From assembly GCF_003071065.1 (NCBI RefSeq), contig NZ_QCXX01000001.1, forward strand, positions 124,001 to 188,000: a stretch of DNA of 64,000 nucleotides. Direction: 5' to 3'. Positions within the stretch are counted from its first letter, which is position 1. The number at the start of each line of letters is the position of its first letter. The notes below the pieces were generated by a model. That model did not search any database, had not been told where the DNA came from, and was given only the letters and a program-made list of their open reading frames with translations. Source of the stretch: Sphingobacterium athyrii (GTDB lineage: Bacteria > Bacteroidota > Bacteroidia > Sphingobacteriales > Sphingobacteriaceae). Positions 36,634 to 45,314 of this stretch are shown here, one piece after another. The position numbers and the translations under genes are program-made.

Positions 36634-37299
36634 TTATTTTAAGATGCCGGACTGGAATGCGACTTTAACCAGTTCCGCAGTATTTTTTACGTTCATTTTT
36701 TCAATCAAACTCTGCCGGTGGCCTTCTATTGTGCGTTTGCTCAAAAAGATTTTGTCGGCAATCTCAACATTTGTGAAACCGTCAGCAATTAATTTCAGCA
36801 CCTCCAGTTCACGCTCACTGATATCAAAGTCCGATAACGAACGATTCGGTAAATCCGTATAATTCTCACCGGAAGTTACCTGATCCAGCAGTGCCATACT
36901 GATTTCTTCACTGACATATCTCCCCCCATTGGCCACATGATTCAGGCCAAAAAGAAGCTCGTTATAATCCACATTTTTAAGCAGATATCCCGAAAGACCG
37001 AGTCCAAAACCTTCGATAACATAATGAATCTGGTTTAACATCGAGAGAATGACAACCTTAATGGACGGATATGTTGACTTGATGATCCGCAGCAGTTCCA
37101 TACCGTCCATATGATCCATGCTGATATCCGTTAAGATAATATCCGGCAACAACTCCGTAGAAAGCAGTTGCAGCGCTTCATCACCATTCGATGCCTCCCC
37201 CACGACAACAAATCCCTCCTGAGACTCCAATAACAATTTAATACCATTACGTACGACCATGTGATCTTCAACCAACAGTATCTTAACCTTACTCATCAT
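36634..37299 (-). CDS. NarL/FixJ-type response regulator
   Basis: A 221-residue regulator. The receiver domain has EDH at residues 11-13, phosphoacceptor D58 in IILTDIS and a lysine in GYLLKN. A GerE/LuxR helix-turn-helix lies at about 155-215 (ISERELEVLKLIADGFTN, then IADKIFLSKRTIEGHR). The divergent PAS histidine kinase at 37624 is the likely partner, though pairing by divergence is inference. A second ATG at 37296 is possible. Confidence 0.9.
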   Translation of the reverse strand: MMSKVKILLVEDHMVVRNGIKLLLESQEGFVVVGEASNGDEALQLLSTELLPDIILTDISMDHMDGMELLRIIKSTYPSIKVVILSMLNQIHYVIEGFGLGLSGYLLKNVDYNELLFGLNHVANGGRYVSEEISMALLDQVTSGENYTDLPNRSLSDFDISERELEVLKLIADGFTNVEIADKIFLSKRTIEGHRQSLIEKMNVKNTAELVKVAFQSGILK

Positions 37300-37623
37300 T
37301 TACAGTATTTAATAAAAATATATCTTTTGTTTTTTATCCGAACAGTATGCCACCATGGAGTTCAGCTGCATTTTTTACCTTGGAAAGATCAGGAAACAAC
37401 TTGTACCCCAGCTTCCCCTCCTGCGTTCTTTCCAAACCGGTACAAACGGAATAAAGATACAAAATTCTATCCATTCAAAGGACTTCATATCCATATTCTA
37501 TCGGAGTCCTGATCCAAAAAAGATACTACATTTGACTTAAAATTCAAAGAAAGTATAGAAAGAATACGGAAAGGGAACAATATTTGTTTTAAACTAAACG
37601 GTATTTAATTTTTTTGACACTTT
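37300..37623. other. Divergent intergenic region between regulator and PAS kinase
   Basis: This 324-bp gap separates the two divergent signalling genes. It is AT-rich near both starts and more mixed in the middle. A near-consensus AATATTTG lies at 37579-37586 on the plus strand. I see no clear operator, RNA gene or supported ORF. Confidence 0.45.
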
Positions 37624-39696
37624 ATGATCCGTTCCGACAAAGATATTTTATCTGTACTCCATTCTTCCTTGGGAGCCTGTGCAATCTACGATAGCCCGGA
37701 TCTTCATATATCCTATGCAAGTGCGAAAATGTTACAACTGTGGAATTGCGATAAAAGTGCAATTGGACAACGCCTGGAAGACTCCCTTCAGCAGCAGGAG
37801 TTACTTGAATGTGTCTCCAGGTTAAAACAGGTATGGTCTAACCCCAAAGGTCCGGTTGAAGAACACCTGACCATCAAACTTAACCCCGCAGGAGAGCCCG
37901 GCACATCCAATTATAGGATGGACTATCAGCCATTAATCTCTGCCGACGGAGAAATCTATGGACTATATCACACAATAACGCTCCTACCCGATCCTATCCC
38001 GGCGGCGCAACAGGTAACGGAGAAAAATAATATTGAACAGCAGCTCCTGGAAGACTTATTGACACCAAAATATAGCCTTGGCGGCAATGTCCAAGCCATA
38101 ACAAGTTTAAGCAAATATCCATTACCGGACAGGGAGGCCAAAAATTTAAATCTAAAGCTGAGAGACGCCCTGAAAAAGATCATCGAGAGCGAAGAACATT
38201 ATCATTTCGCCTTGCAATCTGCCGAAATGGGCACCTGGAACTTAAATTGCAAGAGTTACGTCGTGCATTGGGATGAGCGTACACGTGAACTTTTTGGTTT
38301 TGTCCATGGTGAAACCGCCCCTTACACGGAGGTATTACGCTATATACATCCCGATGACAGGACCAAGATAGATCAAGAAGTCAAAAAATCATTAATTGAC
38401 CAGAATAAAGGGGTATACGATGTGCAGTTCCGCACCATTGGGGCCAAAGATCAAAAATTGCGCTGGCTCCACTGCAAAGGAAAAATGTATTTTGATTCCA
38501 ACCAGCAACCGGAATGGTTTGCCGGAACTACCCTGGATATCACACAGCAGCATGCAGAGCGCGAAAAATTGGAAGCCATTAATACCTTAATTACACAAAA
38601 AGACCAGGAGTTTAGAATGATCGTCGAAGCAGCAGGGATTGGCATCTTCTCCATCGATGTAGAATCGCGGAAAATGGAACTTAATGATCAATGTCGTGAA
38701 CTCTTTGGATTTGACGGTCAGCAGGAAATACAGGAAGTCGATTTTTTCGCGCAGATCTTACCACAGTATCGGGACAAAGTAAGCCATATCTTTCAGGAGG
38801 TCGTCTCCAAACAATTGCCTTTTGACTGTCAATGTGAAATAGAAGATAAGAAAACAGGGAAAGTAAAATGGCTCCGCTCTGTTGGCGGTGGACAATTAGC
38901 AGCAGATTCGAACCGGCAGATTGTCTATGGTGCTATATTCGATACAACAAACGACAAAGAAGAGGAACGAAAAAAGCTGGATTTCATCAGTATCGCAAGC
39001 CATGAACTCAAAACACCGCTGACTTCTTTGATTGCCTATATCCAATTACTGCTTGCAAAGGAGCAGACGCTTAGTTCAGAAAAGCGGCTACAATATCTTC
39101 ACCGGTCAAACGAGCAAGCCATACGTATGCGGGGGCTCATTGATGGTTTTCTGAATGTATCTCAGCTTAATGAGGGCAAGTTATTGCTTCACAAAAATAC
39201 ATTTCAGATCTGTACGTTGATAAATTACATTCAAAATATCTATTCGCTAAAACCTGTCAAGCATTTTATTCATTATACCGGAGCGACCGATTCAAGCGTG
39301 GAAATCGTGGCTGACCGGGATAAGATCGAGCAGGTTATCATTAATTTTATGGACAATGCCATTAAATACTCTCCGACCAATTCTACGATTATAATGGATA
39401 TTGCTGTAGATCATGCGTATTTCAGTGTTAAGGTCAGCGATCAGGGTCGGGGTATCGGTGACAAACACCAAAAACAAATTTTCAATAAGTTTTATCGGGT
39501 GAATGATTCAACCGATAGTTACGCTTCCGGATTCGGGATCGGACTCTTTATCTGTCGGGAAATTATCCAAAAACATCAAGGCAAAATTGGTGTGGACAGC
39601 AAACTGGCTGAGGGATCGACTTTCTGGTTTAAGATTCCTATCCATTCCCAGACAGCGCCTGTAACCGGCATACAAAACGCAACTAAGCAGGATTGA
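37624..39696 (+). CDS. Multi-PAS soluble sensor histidine kinase
   Basis: A 690-residue kinase without signal peptide or membrane helix, hence cytoplasmic. Three PAS-like regions are visible, at about residues 10-115, 195-310 (WDERTRELFGF, then YIHPDDR) and 335-445 (LNDQCRELFGF). HisKA follows with H460 in ASHELKTPLTSL. HATPase_c carries NFMDNAIKYSP, VSDQGRGIGDKHQ and GFGIGLFICREII. The middle PAS blocks resemble those of heme-, flavin- or metabolite-sensing kinases, but no ligand can be assigned. No receiver domain is fused. The divergent NarL-type regulator at 36634 is the probable partner. Confidence 0.9.
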   Translation: MIRSDKDILSVLHSSLGACAIYDSPDLHISYASAKMLQLWNCDKSAIGQRLEDSLQQQELLECVSRLKQVWSNPKGPVEEHLTIKLNPAGEPGTSNYRMDYQPLISADGEIYGLYHTITLLPDPIPAAQQVTEKNNIEQQLLEDLLTPKYSLGGNVQAITSLSKYPLPDREAKNLNLKLRDALKKIIESEEHYHFALQSAEMGTWNLNCKSYVVHWDERTRELFGFVHGETAPYTEVLRYIHPDDRTKIDQEVKKSLIDQNKGVYDVQFRTIGAKDQKLRWLHCKGKMYFDSNQQPEWFAGTTLDITQQHAEREKLEAINTLITQKDQEFRMIVEAAGIGIFSIDVESRKMELNDQCRELFGFDGQQEIQEVDFFAQILPQYRDKVSHIFQEVVSKQLPFDCQCEIEDKKTGKVKWLRSVGGGQLAADSNRQIVYGAIFDTTNDKEEERKKLDFISIASHELKTPLTSLIAYIQLLLAKEQTLSSEKRLQYLHRSNEQAIRMRGLIDGFLNVSQLNEGKLLLHKNTFQICTLINYIQNIYSLKPVKHFIHYTGATDSSVEIVADRDKIEQVIINFMDNAIKYSPTNSTIIMDIAVDHAYFSVKVSDQGRGIGDKHQKQIFNKFYRVNDSTDSYASGFGIGLFICREIIQKHQGKIGVDSKLAEGSTFWFKIPIHSQTAPVTGIQNATKQD

Positions 39697-39819
39697 TGAA
39701 AGCTTGTTGCCCCGGAGTGAAAACAGTACGCTGCGGCTAACATGGTTCTTTCAGTCAGCATATGGAGAATGTGGATTGTAAAGGAAATTACGACAATAAC
39801 ACATTATCAAAAACAAAGA

Positions 39820-39850
39820 CAACAGCTGTATATCCATTTTACAGCTGTTG
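39820..39850. terminator. Hairpin between convergent kinase and phytase genes
   Basis: CAACAGCTGT (39820-39829) pairs perfectly with 39841-39850 around an 11-base loop. It lies between the convergent stops at 39696 and 39882. There is no long T-run, so it may be a weak bidirectional terminator. Confidence 0.4.
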
Positions 39851-39881
39851 CCATTTATGCATTGTCAATTCTCCCGAAAGA

Positions 39882-40958
39882 TTATTTCATTTTCAGGTCC
39901 TTTCCTGCAATATCCTCCCAACGGTAATAATGAAAAGTTTTATCATCGCTCATGGCCACAAATAAGCCATGTTGAAAGGTATCATTCAGACGGGAAGACA
40001 CGACCTCCGAACCATCACTTTGCGTGGCCATAACAGGCACTGTCTTCAAATGGCTATGTTCAAATGGGTTCGCCTTTGTTCCCTCACGGCTAAAAATCTG
40101 AAAGCGGTTGGCCCCTTGATCAGAGACCAATATATAGCCGGTGCTATCCGTCAGCTTATAAATAGAAATACCTTCATGATCTTCTTTAAAACCTTCGGCC
40201 GCAAAAAGGGCCAACTGCTGATTTCCCTTCCCCGGATCCGCATAATATTGCTTCACCCCCACCTGCTCGTCTGAATAATAGATATAGCCCAGTTCATTGT
40301 CCACAGCGATGGCTTCAATTTCTTTCTTCCCACTAAATGAGCCAAACTTACGGACTAAGGTCGCTTTCACGGCGCCAGCACCGTTATCTTCCAATAAATA
40401 CTGACCTAAATACCCTTCTTTAGGACCGTTTTTGCGGCCCACAATCGCATAGATTTCACCTTTCGGTGATGTGTAAAGTGCAATCCCCATCAGATCCCTG
40501 AATTCCGATTCGGTCTCGCCTACAAACATATCCAATCCTCCCCCGTCGATTGGTTTCATATCAGGCAACGAGAATACTCGTAACTTATGGGTCATACGTT
40601 CGGTCGTAACAGCGATATCAACAGGTTTGCCGCCCAAAAGCAATCCATAAGCGATATCAACATTATTGGGGCGTTTCAGATTAGAAACGACTTTATCCTT
40701 GACAATTTTACCCTGTAAATCGTACACAAATAAAGCACCATCCGCATCTTTGTCCGTAGCAATGACTAGGCTTTTGCCGGGATCGGTCTTATTGATCCAG
40801 ACCGCAGGATCATCGGAATCATAGCGTACTGCTTCTGTAACTATGGCAGGTTTGATCGTATCCGTTGCGGAAGTACCGGGCTGAGGGTTATTACAGGCGA
40901 CCTGCACGAGTGTTGAGGCTGCCAAACAAAAAAATAGTGTTGTTTTTAAAGTTGTCAT
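39882..40958 (-). CDS. Beta-propeller phytase, lipoprotein
   Basis: A 358-residue exported protein with a lipobox (STLVQVAC, Cys22). It matches beta-propeller (3-)phytase along its length: RYDSDDPAVWINKTDPGKSL, IATDKDADGALFVYDL, LKRPNNVDIAYG, GLCMY-type blade RDLMGIALYTSPKGEIYAIV, then KKEIEAIAVDNELGYIYYSD and EDHEGISIYKL. These acidic residues bind the calcium ions needed for catalysis. It strips phosphate from phytate. It is the last gene of a minus-strand cluster with a beta-helix lipoprotein (13 bp upstream) and a TonB-dependent receptor, suggesting coupled surface digestion and uptake. Confidence 0.93.
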   Translation of the reverse strand: MTTLKTTLFFCLAASTLVQVACNNPQPGTSATDTIKPAIVTEAVRYDSDDPAVWINKTDPGKSLVIATDKDADGALFVYDLQGKIVKDKVVSNLKRPNNVDIAYGLLLGGKPVDIAVTTERMTHKLRVFSLPDMKPIDGGGLDMFVGETESEFRDLMGIALYTSPKGEIYAIVGRKNGPKEGYLGQYLLEDNGAGAVKATLVRKFGSFSGKKEIEAIAVDNELGYIYYSDEQVGVKQYYADPGKGNQQLALFAAEGFKEDHEGISIYKLTDSTGYILVSDQGANRFQIFSREGTKANPFEHSHLKTVPVMATQSDGSEVVSSRLNDTFQHGLFVAMSDDKTFHYYRWEDIAGKDLKMK

Positions 40959-40971
40959 GCTATTGTGTTAA

Positions 40972-42234
40972 TTAAAATTTAGTACCAAAAGCACCGACAT
41001 AAGTCGCGGGCTTTGGCGAGGAATACGATAAACCATTGGATAGCATCAAGCCATCGCTAAAATGAGGCTTAAAAGCAGCTGTACCTGCTTTTAATGCCGG
41101 TGAATTGCCTTGTAGATGGAAATCCCAGGCTGCATCAAATACATAATTATTGACCGAAGTCTCTAAGGGGTAGGCTGTAAATTTAGGATTGTTCTCGCCA
41201 GCGGTTTTACCTCTGACATCATTGGTGCCGCCTACGATATCATTCTTTCCGACCTGAAATTGGTCCACCGTCAATTGATCATAGCCATAATACCAGTTGT
41301 TGCTCGAAACCGAACGGCTATCTTCCGGATTTTTGGCATCACGTTTAACGCCAAACCGTGTATTGGCAAAAATATTGTTATGGATCTCTGCTTTTACCGA
41401 AGCTTCCAGCCAGATGGATCCTCCTTTAGCTGTTGGCCTACGCCAACCGGTATTAAGCATGCTGTTGTTATAAACGAAGATATGCGCTTGCGGCGTGCGG
41501 TCGCCAGAATTGGACAGCTTCAATGCATTGGTATTGACACTGTATATCAAGTTGAAAGCTACGTCTGCCAGAGAGCCCGATTTAAAATTCATCGCTTCCC
41601 CCCCGGTTACCCCATTCGAAAAGAACCGGTTATTGGCGAAGATAATCTTGCCCCCTTCAATATAAGTACAGTCTTCATAAAAATGACTGATCGTACTATT
41701 TTGAACAATCAATTTACCTTCGACATTGGAAAACCACAAAGCAGGCAGCGCTTCCCCCGCTTTCTGTTTGTACAGCCTCATCTTCACCGAAGTCGATGCA
41801 TCCGAGGTAACCGCGCCACCATATTCTAAATACGTATTATCCAAAACCAGTTCCTTACAGCTTGGCGCCGCTAAAATACCGCCCCAAAGTTTTCCAAATT
41901 CATTTTCTTTGGTTTTGTAAGAATCCTCCACCGTAAATTTCACGGGGCTCTCGGCTGTACCCAGCACATACAGGTTGCCCAGTACAACTATCTCAGGCTT
42001 ATTGGCCGGATCCATCAGCACCGTTACACCTTCCTCAATGGTCAGCGACTTTCCTTCGGGAATAATAATATCCCCCGTGATACGCTGCACGGTACCTTTG
42101 CTCCATATGCCTGCTACCTCACCGATCGCACTACCATTGGCATCGGAGGTGTCTACATCGCTATTTGCTTTCTCACAGGATGTCAACCATACCAATGTAA
42201 GGGACATGAGCAGTATAATAAAGTTATTTTTCAT
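40972..42234 (-). CDS. Right-handed beta-helix lipoprotein of unknown function
   Basis: A 420-residue lipoprotein (signal peptide ending WLTSC, Cys20). The mature part looks like a parallel beta-helix: DIIIPEGKSLTIEEGVTVLM, then repeated short strands with asparagine turns (LIVQNSTISHF, IIFANNRFF, HIFVYNNSM, AEIHNNIFANTRFG). No polysaccharide lyase signature was recognised, so it may bind a ligand or build a surface scaffold and not cut. It sits between the phytase and the TonB-dependent receptor, 13 bp before the phytase start. A role as the SusD-like partner for phytate is speculative. Confidence 0.8.
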   Translation of the reverse strand: MKNNFIILLMSLTLVWLTSCEKANSDVDTSDANGSAIGEVAGIWSKGTVQRITGDIIIPEGKSLTIEEGVTVLMDPANKPEIVVLGNLYVLGTAESPVKFTVEDSYKTKENEFGKLWGGILAAPSCKELVLDNTYLEYGGAVTSDASTSVKMRLYKQKAGEALPALWFSNVEGKLIVQNSTISHFYEDCTYIEGGKIIFANNRFFSNGVTGGEAMNFKSGSLADVAFNLIYSVNTNALKLSNSGDRTPQAHIFVYNNSMLNTGWRRPTAKGGSIWLEASVKAEIHNNIFANTRFGVKRDAKNPEDSRSVSSNNWYYGYDQLTVDQFQVGKNDIVGGTNDVRGKTAGENNPKFTAYPLETSVNNYVFDAAWDFHLQGNSPALKAGTAAFKPHFSDGLMLSNGLSYSSPKPATYVGAFGTKF

Positions 42235-42324
42235 CTGTAAATATTTTTTCTGCCATCGTTCAGATGGAATGTTCTTTGTTTAAAATCAATGGGATTATTT
42301 CTCGTAAACAGTCCGCGCAGACGC

Positions 42325-45108
42325 TTATTTCTTAAAAGAATAACGTAAACCAAGAATATAGTTCTGACCGTATAAATCCTTCCGGATAAGCGTGTTGCCA
42401 CCTTCCACTATTTTCTCGGCGATCTTATCATTTTCTGGATTTGTACCCTTTACGTAAAGTTCCATGGGCGTGTTCAACAGGTTATTCGCTTTGGCAAAAA
42501 CCGCCCAGCCGGCTTTGAATTTCTTCTCGATGGAAGCATCCAGCTGGATAAACCCTTTCTGCCATAAATCGGCGTTTAAAAATTCCGATACCGAATTGAT
42601 CCGTGAGCCCGTATAAGATCCGGCCAACTGTCCTTCCCAACCCCTGTTTGCATCCTTATAAAGCAAAGACAGATTGGCAATATGTGCTGCCTGCCCATGA
42701 AGAGGCCGTGTCTGATCCACCAGGATTGGATCCAGATCCTGTGTGACCTCATTGATTACCCGCGATTTCTTCGGTGTGGTGATCCGTGAATGGGTATACG
42801 TATAATTGGCTTTAACACCGAATTTTTGGATATATTTAATATAATCCAGCTCTACACCAAAATTGTTTGCCGTTCCAAAATTACCCGGCATATAGTACAC
42901 ATCCTGTCCGCGAATTTCATCGGGCTGAAAGGTATATTCTATCGGGTTTTTAATCCTCTTATAGAATAGTCCGGCAAGAAATTGCGATGAAGGCTCCGGA
43001 AATAGCTCATAACGTAAGTCAAAATTATCCGCTAGTGCATGTTTCAAATCCGCATTTCCGCGTTCCCAGAATTCTTCATTTAATACCCGCGATGGCACCA
43101 CCTCATAGAAACCCGGGCGGTTTAATGCTCGATAATATGCCCCATGAAGCTGCTGCTTACTATCCAGGTGATATTTCATGGTCAAACTAGGCAACCATTC
43201 GGTATAGGTCCGGGAGCCCTCCGGTCTTTCTTCACCATCCGGAAACAACAATTTATACCCCTGATTAGTGTGCTCCATCCGTATACCACCGATCATTTGA
43301 ATTTTGTCATTCTCGTAGTTGAACATCCCGTAGGCAGCGGTGGTTTTCTCGCTGGCATCATAGGTCAGCGGGTTCCGCACAGCACCTGTCGGATTGCTAA
43401 CCGTGAGATTCAAACCCGTATAGTCCTGAAAATCCACCCCATATTGGTGCTTCGCTTCACTGGCGATTGGAGACAGATTGTAATTGTTATAGAAACTGCT
43501 CCGTTGTTTGTCGCGATACAAGCCACCGGTCGACAGTTCCAGTTTGTTTGCCGCCAACGGCACCTTATACGCAAGATCCCAATATCCGGCACGGTCATCG
43601 TCCGTATTCCGCTCCCAGCGATAAGTCACCGGAGACCTATTGACCAATGAAGTCCGTCTGCGTTGAAAATTCTCTTCGATACCATCCAAACTAATTGTCG
43701 TATTCTGCGGCACTTCATTACGGGCAGATGACAGCACCCCGGACCAGCGGAAGTTCAGGCGGTTATCCAAAAAATGATGATCTCCCTGTAGATTGCCATT
43801 GTAAATCTGCTGCTCCGTCTTTCTGGTCCGGGTCACATAAGTCAGTTCAGACTTGCCGATACTTGGATCATACTGTCCATTATAAATTGTATTGACCGCA
43901 TCGCGCAATTGCAGATTATTCAGGTTCACGTACATCTGGTAAAAACTCAGCCGATGATTGGCATTGAATCGGTAGTCTATCTTGTTGTGCACACCCAGGC
44001 GCTGTTGCTGCTCATCGTATTGCCGGTCATTCTTTTCGGTGATGATCGCATTCGGATTGGTATTATTGACCGAAGATTTGTAAAAAATGGAATGACTACC
44101 ACGGTAAAGATTTTGGTAGCTCAGCCCCAATATTACCCCCAACTTATCATTTAGGTAACGGTTCCCAACCGTCAAATTACCAACAAGATCCGGTGTCGGT
44201 TTCTTATACGTATAGTCCAATGTGCCCTTATCAAAATCAGCGGCGGTGGCATTGTAATTTTTTCCATGCAGTTCATAGGGCGACTTTGATGAAACAGCTC
44301 CGCTGGAGAAGCTGCCAAAATCGCGGTTAAAATACCGCTGGCTATAACCTGTGGCCAGATTGGCCTGAAAGAATAGTTTACGCGGTGCGGATTTCATCAC
44401 CATATTCACGACACCACCGATGGCATCTGCCTCCATATTTGGTGTCAGCGATTTGTAGACTTCCAATCGTTCCAACATATCGGAAGGGAATAGATCCAAA
44501 GGTACGTAGCGGTATTTATTGTCCGGGCTGGGTACTTTCACGCCATTGACCAAAGTCGTATTATAGCGTTTGTCCATTCCCCTTAAAATTGCATACTGTC
44601 CCTCGCCATTTGAATTACGTTCGATTGAGACGCCCGAAACACGTTGCACAACATTTGCCACCGTAATATCCGGCGAGATCTCTATTGCCCTGGCCGATAC
44701 CACATTCATGATCTGTGAAGCATTCTTTTCCAGTCGGCGGGCGCTTGGATCATCATCACCACCGTTGCGCTGTCCTTTGATCGTTACCTCCATTAAGGTC
44801 TGCTCGCTCGAGGTAAGCTGAAACGTAAAATGAGGGGTATTTTCCTTTTTTACCTCAATTTCCTGGACCAGTTCGGCATAAGCCATATGTCTGATATGTA
44901 CTTTATCCCTACCTGCTGATAGTCCTTTGAATTCAAATGAACCATCCAGTTGTGTCCTGGTTGACAGACCACTTTGTTCGAGGAACACGGTAGCACCGAC
45001 AATGGCTTCCCCTGTTTGTCCATCCAGGACTTTCCCCTTGATCTTGGTCGCATAAGCGGCGCTGATCGAAATGCTGGAGGCAAGCAATACCGTTAAAACA
45101 TTTTTCAT
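42325..45108 (-). CDS. TonB-dependent receptor of the phytase locus
   Basis: A 927-residue outer-membrane receptor. The ATG at 45108 gives a signal peptide (MKNVLTVLLASSISISAAYA). A CarboxypepD_reg domain follows (KIKGKVLDGQTGEAIVGATV), then the TonB plug (ISPDITVANVVQRVSGVSIE, YVPLDLFPSDMLERLEVYKS) and a beta-barrel ending YILGLRYSFKK. It is not SusC-type and no SusD is nearby. It probably imports phytate, its breakdown products or a metal-phosphate complex. A good promoter (45145-45175) fits this start and argues against an upstream extension to 45147. The TPR-HTH regulator gene lies upstream on the same strand. Confidence 0.92.
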   Translation of the reverse strand: MKNVLTVLLASSISISAAYATKIKGKVLDGQTGEAIVGATVFLEQSGLSTRTQLDGSFEFKGLSAGRDKVHIRHMAYAELVQEIEVKKENTPHFTFQLTSSEQTLMEVTIKGQRNGGDDDPSARRLEKNASQIMNVVSARAIEISPDITVANVVQRVSGVSIERNSNGEGQYAILRGMDKRYNTTLVNGVKVPSPDNKYRYVPLDLFPSDMLERLEVYKSLTPNMEADAIGGVVNMVMKSAPRKLFFQANLATGYSQRYFNRDFGSFSSGAVSSKSPYELHGKNYNATAADFDKGTLDYTYKKPTPDLVGNLTVGNRYLNDKLGVILGLSYQNLYRGSHSIFYKSSVNNTNPNAIITEKNDRQYDEQQQRLGVHNKIDYRFNANHRLSFYQMYVNLNNLQLRDAVNTIYNGQYDPSIGKSELTYVTRTRKTEQQIYNGNLQGDHHFLDNRLNFRWSGVLSSARNEVPQNTTISLDGIEENFQRRRTSLVNRSPVTYRWERNTDDDRAGYWDLAYKVPLAANKLELSTGGLYRDKQRSSFYNNYNLSPIASEAKHQYGVDFQDYTGLNLTVSNPTGAVRNPLTYDASEKTTAAYGMFNYENDKIQMIGGIRMEHTNQGYKLLFPDGEERPEGSRTYTEWLPSLTMKYHLDSKQQLHGAYYRALNRPGFYEVVPSRVLNEEFWERGNADLKHALADNFDLRYELFPEPSSQFLAGLFYKRIKNPIEYTFQPDEIRGQDVYYMPGNFGTANNFGVELDYIKYIQKFGVKANYTYTHSRITTPKKSRVINEVTQDLDPILVDQTRPLHGQAAHIANLSLLYKDANRGWEGQLAGSYTGSRINSVSEFLNADLWQKGFIQLDASIEKKFKAGWAVFAKANNLLNTPMELYVKGTNPENDKIAEKIVEGGNTLIRKDLYGQNYILGLRYSFKK

Positions 45109-45144
45109 TTTTAATAGATTATTATGAATCTTTGATTGTTGCCA

Positions 45145-45175
45145 CAAATATGAAAGCCTGCAACAGATTCACAAA
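45145..45175 (-). promoter_or_regulatory. Promoter of the TonB-dependent receptor gene
   Basis: On the minus strand, TTTG (45172-45175) is followed after 19 bases by CATATTTG (45145-45152). This is seven of eight matches to TAnnTTTG at ideal spacing. Transcription would start near 45139, giving a 30-base leader to the ATG at 45108. Confidence 0.6.
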
Positions 45176-45314
45176 ATCTTTGGTGTTACAAGAAAGAAAC
45201 AAGCCAAAACCTAGACTAGACGAGAGGGAAACAATAGATACTAAAAATCTGAAATAAAGACATTTACATCAAAAATAAACGCCATTAAAATTCAGTTACC
45301 CTTATGTTAAGAAA

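Noticed and set aside
41260..41829. 189-codon plus-strand ORF
   Set aside because: It is antisense to the beta-helix lipoprotein, with no signal, domain or promoter. It is a shadow of that gene.
43144..43650. 168-codon plus-strand ORF
   Set aside because: It is antisense to the TonB-dependent receptor and has no recognisable domain.
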